NCBI GenBank assembly: GCA_026874595.1
Contig: CM049308.1
Span: forward strand, 48,925,327 to 48,989,326
Origin: Sipunculus nudus
Taxonomy: Eukaryota; Annelida; Sipuncula; Golfingiida; Sipunculidae
Direction of reading: 5' to 3'
DNA length: 64,000 nt
The first letter of the stretch is position 1. Each line of letters opens with the position of its first letter. Under the pieces are notes generated by a model. The model did not search any database. It was not told where the DNA came from and saw nothing but the letters and a program-made list of their open reading frames with translations. Shown here piece by piece: positions 61,540 through 64,000 of this stretch. Both the position numbers and the translations under genes were made by a program.

Positions 61540-63087
61540 CCGTAGATCCGTGTTTTGCCGCCGCACTTCGTCTAATGGCCTCACCCCATGTTCGTAAAAT
61601 ACCAGGAAGGCTCCTTCACTGGAGTTAAAAATACCCAAAACCTTACTTAATGGCCACACCACATTCTCACCACGTTCCATTGCTGGGTGGTGTATGGAAA
61701 CATAACGTAAAAAGGTTTCCCTCAAAAGCTAGACTGCAGCTTGGAAGGCTGTGGTATGCTGATATGCGATCAGGCATAACAGTTTTGGGAAACTGAGCAA
61801 GTTGCAACTGTGTATGTTACTTGGCTTTGTTAATTAAACAGCCTGATCTACCCAGTTAGAATAGATGACAATTTGTTCGATTTATGACAACTCATCCAAG
61901 ACGAATCCTAGTAGGGCCGCGAAATTAATTTGACACATCACTGCATGCTGGAGAATCTTGCGCCTTTAACTTTGTTAATTAAACTTCAATGGGACATCAA
62001 CAGATCAAAGCATTGTATAGGATGACGGTACTTGTATTTAGACTTTATACATCATCGGTCATTTAACAACAAAATCTCTAAATAAACAACACCCGCGTCG
62101 GTGATCATACCACTTGAACCCCCGGGTCCTGCTGTTCATAATATATGCAAAATGGTGTCTGCACGGTCTACCGGCAAAACATGCCATATAAAATGATTAC
62201 GAAACAAGCGTGCCTTGAGATACCTTGTGCCATTACACTGACAAATTAAACTTCAGTGGTACATCAAAGCATTATATAAGCCAACGGTACTCTTTGTGAT
62301 GACAAACTTTAATTTGGACTCTATATAACGCCGGTCAGTTAACAACCTTGACAAAACCTTTGAATAAACGAATCCCGCGTCGATATTCAAACACAGCCTG
62401 TACGCGTACTCCCAGGGTCCTGCTGATCATAATGTATGCACACTGGTGCCCGAACCGTCTGCTGGCAAAACGTGCTATATTGAATGATCATGGAACTAGC
62501 TGGTGAGGTAATGACCTTTGAGCGCCATCTATTAACAATGTGATGAACGAAGAAGTAGCTGAACGTGAACGCAGGTTTAATTGCCGAAGACCGTATGGTC
62601 TTTGGCTATCTTTTGTTTTACAGTTTATTTTAAAAGAAAGGATATGTTCCAGAAATATCTTTAAAAAATGTTTTACCGGTATTGCAGCCATGCTCAAAAT
62701 TAGGTACAACCGTTAGAGTGCATAATTTGGTGAGTGAATATCGATCATTTATCAGTCATGGCTTGAAAATGGCTGTGGTTTATGACTGACTCAAAGAAGT
62801 TTGTTAATACATATAAGCCTGTTTAAAATATAACTTTACATTTTATGAAATTAACAATGAATAAAATTAATACACAAATATGCAGTATCATTAAATATAG
62901 GTTCTTAGTATTCACTTCAACCTTCCTCTGCCAAATATCTCCCCTTGCGCGTCGTCGAGTCTCTTGCACATGTTTGGTTTTAGCCTAACCTGCCTTTTAT
63001 AGCCCATCCCTTGTCGAGTAAAATTAGACAGGATTTTCGGTTCTAAGTCTCATTTTATGGCCGCGGCGGCAAAACGCGGATCTACGG
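61540..63087. mobile_element. Inverted-repeat DNA transposon, 1,548 bp, TA duplication (TIR family 1)
   Basis: The left end CCGTAGATCCGTGTTTTGCC and the right end (inverted) CCGTAGATCCGCGTTTTGCC both continue GCCGC, one mismatch in 25. TA flanks it at 61538-61539 and 63088-63089. S5 shows the matching empty site with a single TA ('TTTCACATATTCCAAATAAC'). The interior is GC-richer, contains two copies of a ~270-base unit, and has no recognised transposase (small frames at 61486-61725 and 62488-62709, minus). Probably non-autonomous and Tc1/mariner-like by its TA target; superfamily unproven. Confidence 0.9.
61930..62500 (+). repeat. Internal two-copy repeat of the 1.55 kb transposon, ~267-290 bp unit
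   Basis: 'ATTAAACTTCAATGGGACAT' at 61978 matches 'ATTAAACTTCAGTGGTACAT' at 62245. Both copies continue through GGTCCTGCTG, CATAATRTATGCA and GGCAAAACRTGC. Similarity is clear but far from perfect, so the duplication is older than the insertion. Confidence 0.75.
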
Positions 63088-64000
63088 TATTCCAAATAAC
63101 ACCATGCACTCACCCATGGTATTTTTCAGTTCAGTTTAAATGATAAAAAAATAAATCATATTATTCATTACTAATCATTAGGGATCATATGAAGGAAATT
63201 AATGATAGACAAAGATGCAGTTGATAATATTAATCTAGATTCCTGCTGTGTCTAGTGTGTACATTGATGTGAAATTAGTCCAAAATGAATATATTACATT
63301 TATTTTTTTTTAAATATAAATAAAAGCCATAAAACCAGGTACTTATGATCATTATTTAAATGTCTGAATTTTGTATATTCTTGATTCTCAACATCATTGT
63401 TTGGTGAAAACTGAATAAATACCAGACTTGGTGCGAATACTTTGCAAATGTATTTGAATACGAATATGAACATATACTCTATTATAAAATTTCTTGCATA
63501 AAAATGGGAATTCAGGTAAAAATGAAAGTATATGAATACCAGTGCAAATACTTTCCAAATGTATTCATGAATGCATTCATGAATATATTCTTTGATATTA
63601 TTATAATAATCATTTCAGTTGTATTTTATTTTAAAAAATCATATGATTCTCTTATTATTATTAATAAAAATTATATTTGGGACAATTTGTAATTATTTTT
63701 AATAAATAGTTAAACTCTTATATTATATGTTCTGCTTATAAGTTATATGGCCAAGTCAAAATCTGTGTGACAAAAGCACTCCATTTGTTAATAAAATAAA
63801 TGAAATCAATCCTCTTCCCTGTCTCCAAAGATACTATCAAAATCAAACATAAGCTAAACACCCACAACTCATAATACAGCTTATATTTATTTCCACACAA
63901 AACAAGCATGTGCCTCATTTCTAAATCATATTTTTTTATCATATATAACAGCTGAGCGCCGTGACCCATGGGTCCCTTGTTTCTCTTATGAGACCTCCAA

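Larger units (their letters stand above)
59880..63979 (+). mobile_element. Family S-ended element (S6), paralogue of S5, carrying a transposon
   Basis: Closely similar to S5 along its length, including the two 680-base units and the AT-rich right half, and ends CAGCTGAGCGCCGTGACCC, ATGGGTCC, CTTG. Two differences stand out: the 5' hairpin is missing (TAGCTATAGTCG instead of the folded start), and a 1,548-base inverted-repeat transposon is inserted at 61540-63087. Confidence 0.85.

Noticed and set aside
41756-63969. Small frames conserved between 41756-41986 and 63736-63969 (minus) and between 41523-41729 and 63504-63692 (plus)
   Set aside because: S5 and S6 are similar along their whole length, so the conservation reflects recent copying, not selection on protein.

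Overview
The window looks like non-coding DNA from a marine invertebrate, most likely a bivalve mollusc. That call is an inference from its dense non-autonomous elements with tandem-repeat cores; no marker gene is present. It is AT-rich and full of homopolymer runs. No long protein gene is present: the longest open frames (366, 267 and 184 codons) are minisatellites whose repeat length is a multiple of three. The one well-supported coding piece is an 87-base internal exon at 13002-13088 on the + strand. It has a pyrimidine-rich acceptor, a GTAAG donor, a single open frame and leucines at every seventh residue, so it is probably one exon of a coiled-coil protein gene with very long introns. A possible 3'-terminal exon at 22960-23109, followed by AATAAA, is much weaker.

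Layout: 1-3148, a repeat (family C) interrupted by a 2.57 kb family A element; 3.2-4.0 kb, degenerate repeats; 5.6-8.8 kb, two family P elements; 9.4 kb, a tRNA-derived SINE; 13.0 kb, the exon; 13.2-17.4 kb, a second A element and then a 3.06 kb inverted-repeat element holding a family E element; 17.7-20.0 kb, a 33-bp minisatellite split by a 1.45 kb inverted-repeat transposon; 20.4-20.8 kb, a GC-rich insertion with 15-bp direct repeats; 21.4-22.1 kb, an ancient degenerate array; 22-30 kb, mostly unique sequence; 30.4-42.0 kb, family S elements, one carrying an A element, with a 39-bp minisatellite; 42.9-47.3 kb, family F and a second C copy interrupted by an S element; 49.7-50.6 kb, a 78-bp minisatellite; 52.3-55.3 kb, nested S elements; 58.0-59.1 kb, a 45-bp minisatellite; 59.6-64.0 kb, two more S copies, one carrying a 1.55 kb inverted-repeat transposon.

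The main result is a shared architecture. Families A, S, E, P and (by its 3' end) C have different bodies but, except where noted, are built alike: a T-run at the target, a 5' hairpin, a GTCCGTC-rich stretch, a tandem core, an inverted copy of the 5' end just before the 3' end, a small 3' hairpin, and a final CTAG or CTTG followed by T. This matches DINE-1/'pearl'-like non-autonomous Helentron elements. Five families (A, S, E, C, F) also share the 12-base palindrome GGTGGCGCCACC, usually once per repeat unit. Seventeen of the eighteen copies I can orient point the same way, the strand of the exon. Two C copies are interrupted at the same position by two different elements. A second group of three inverted-repeat elements all begin TA-CCGTA and appear to duplicate TA.
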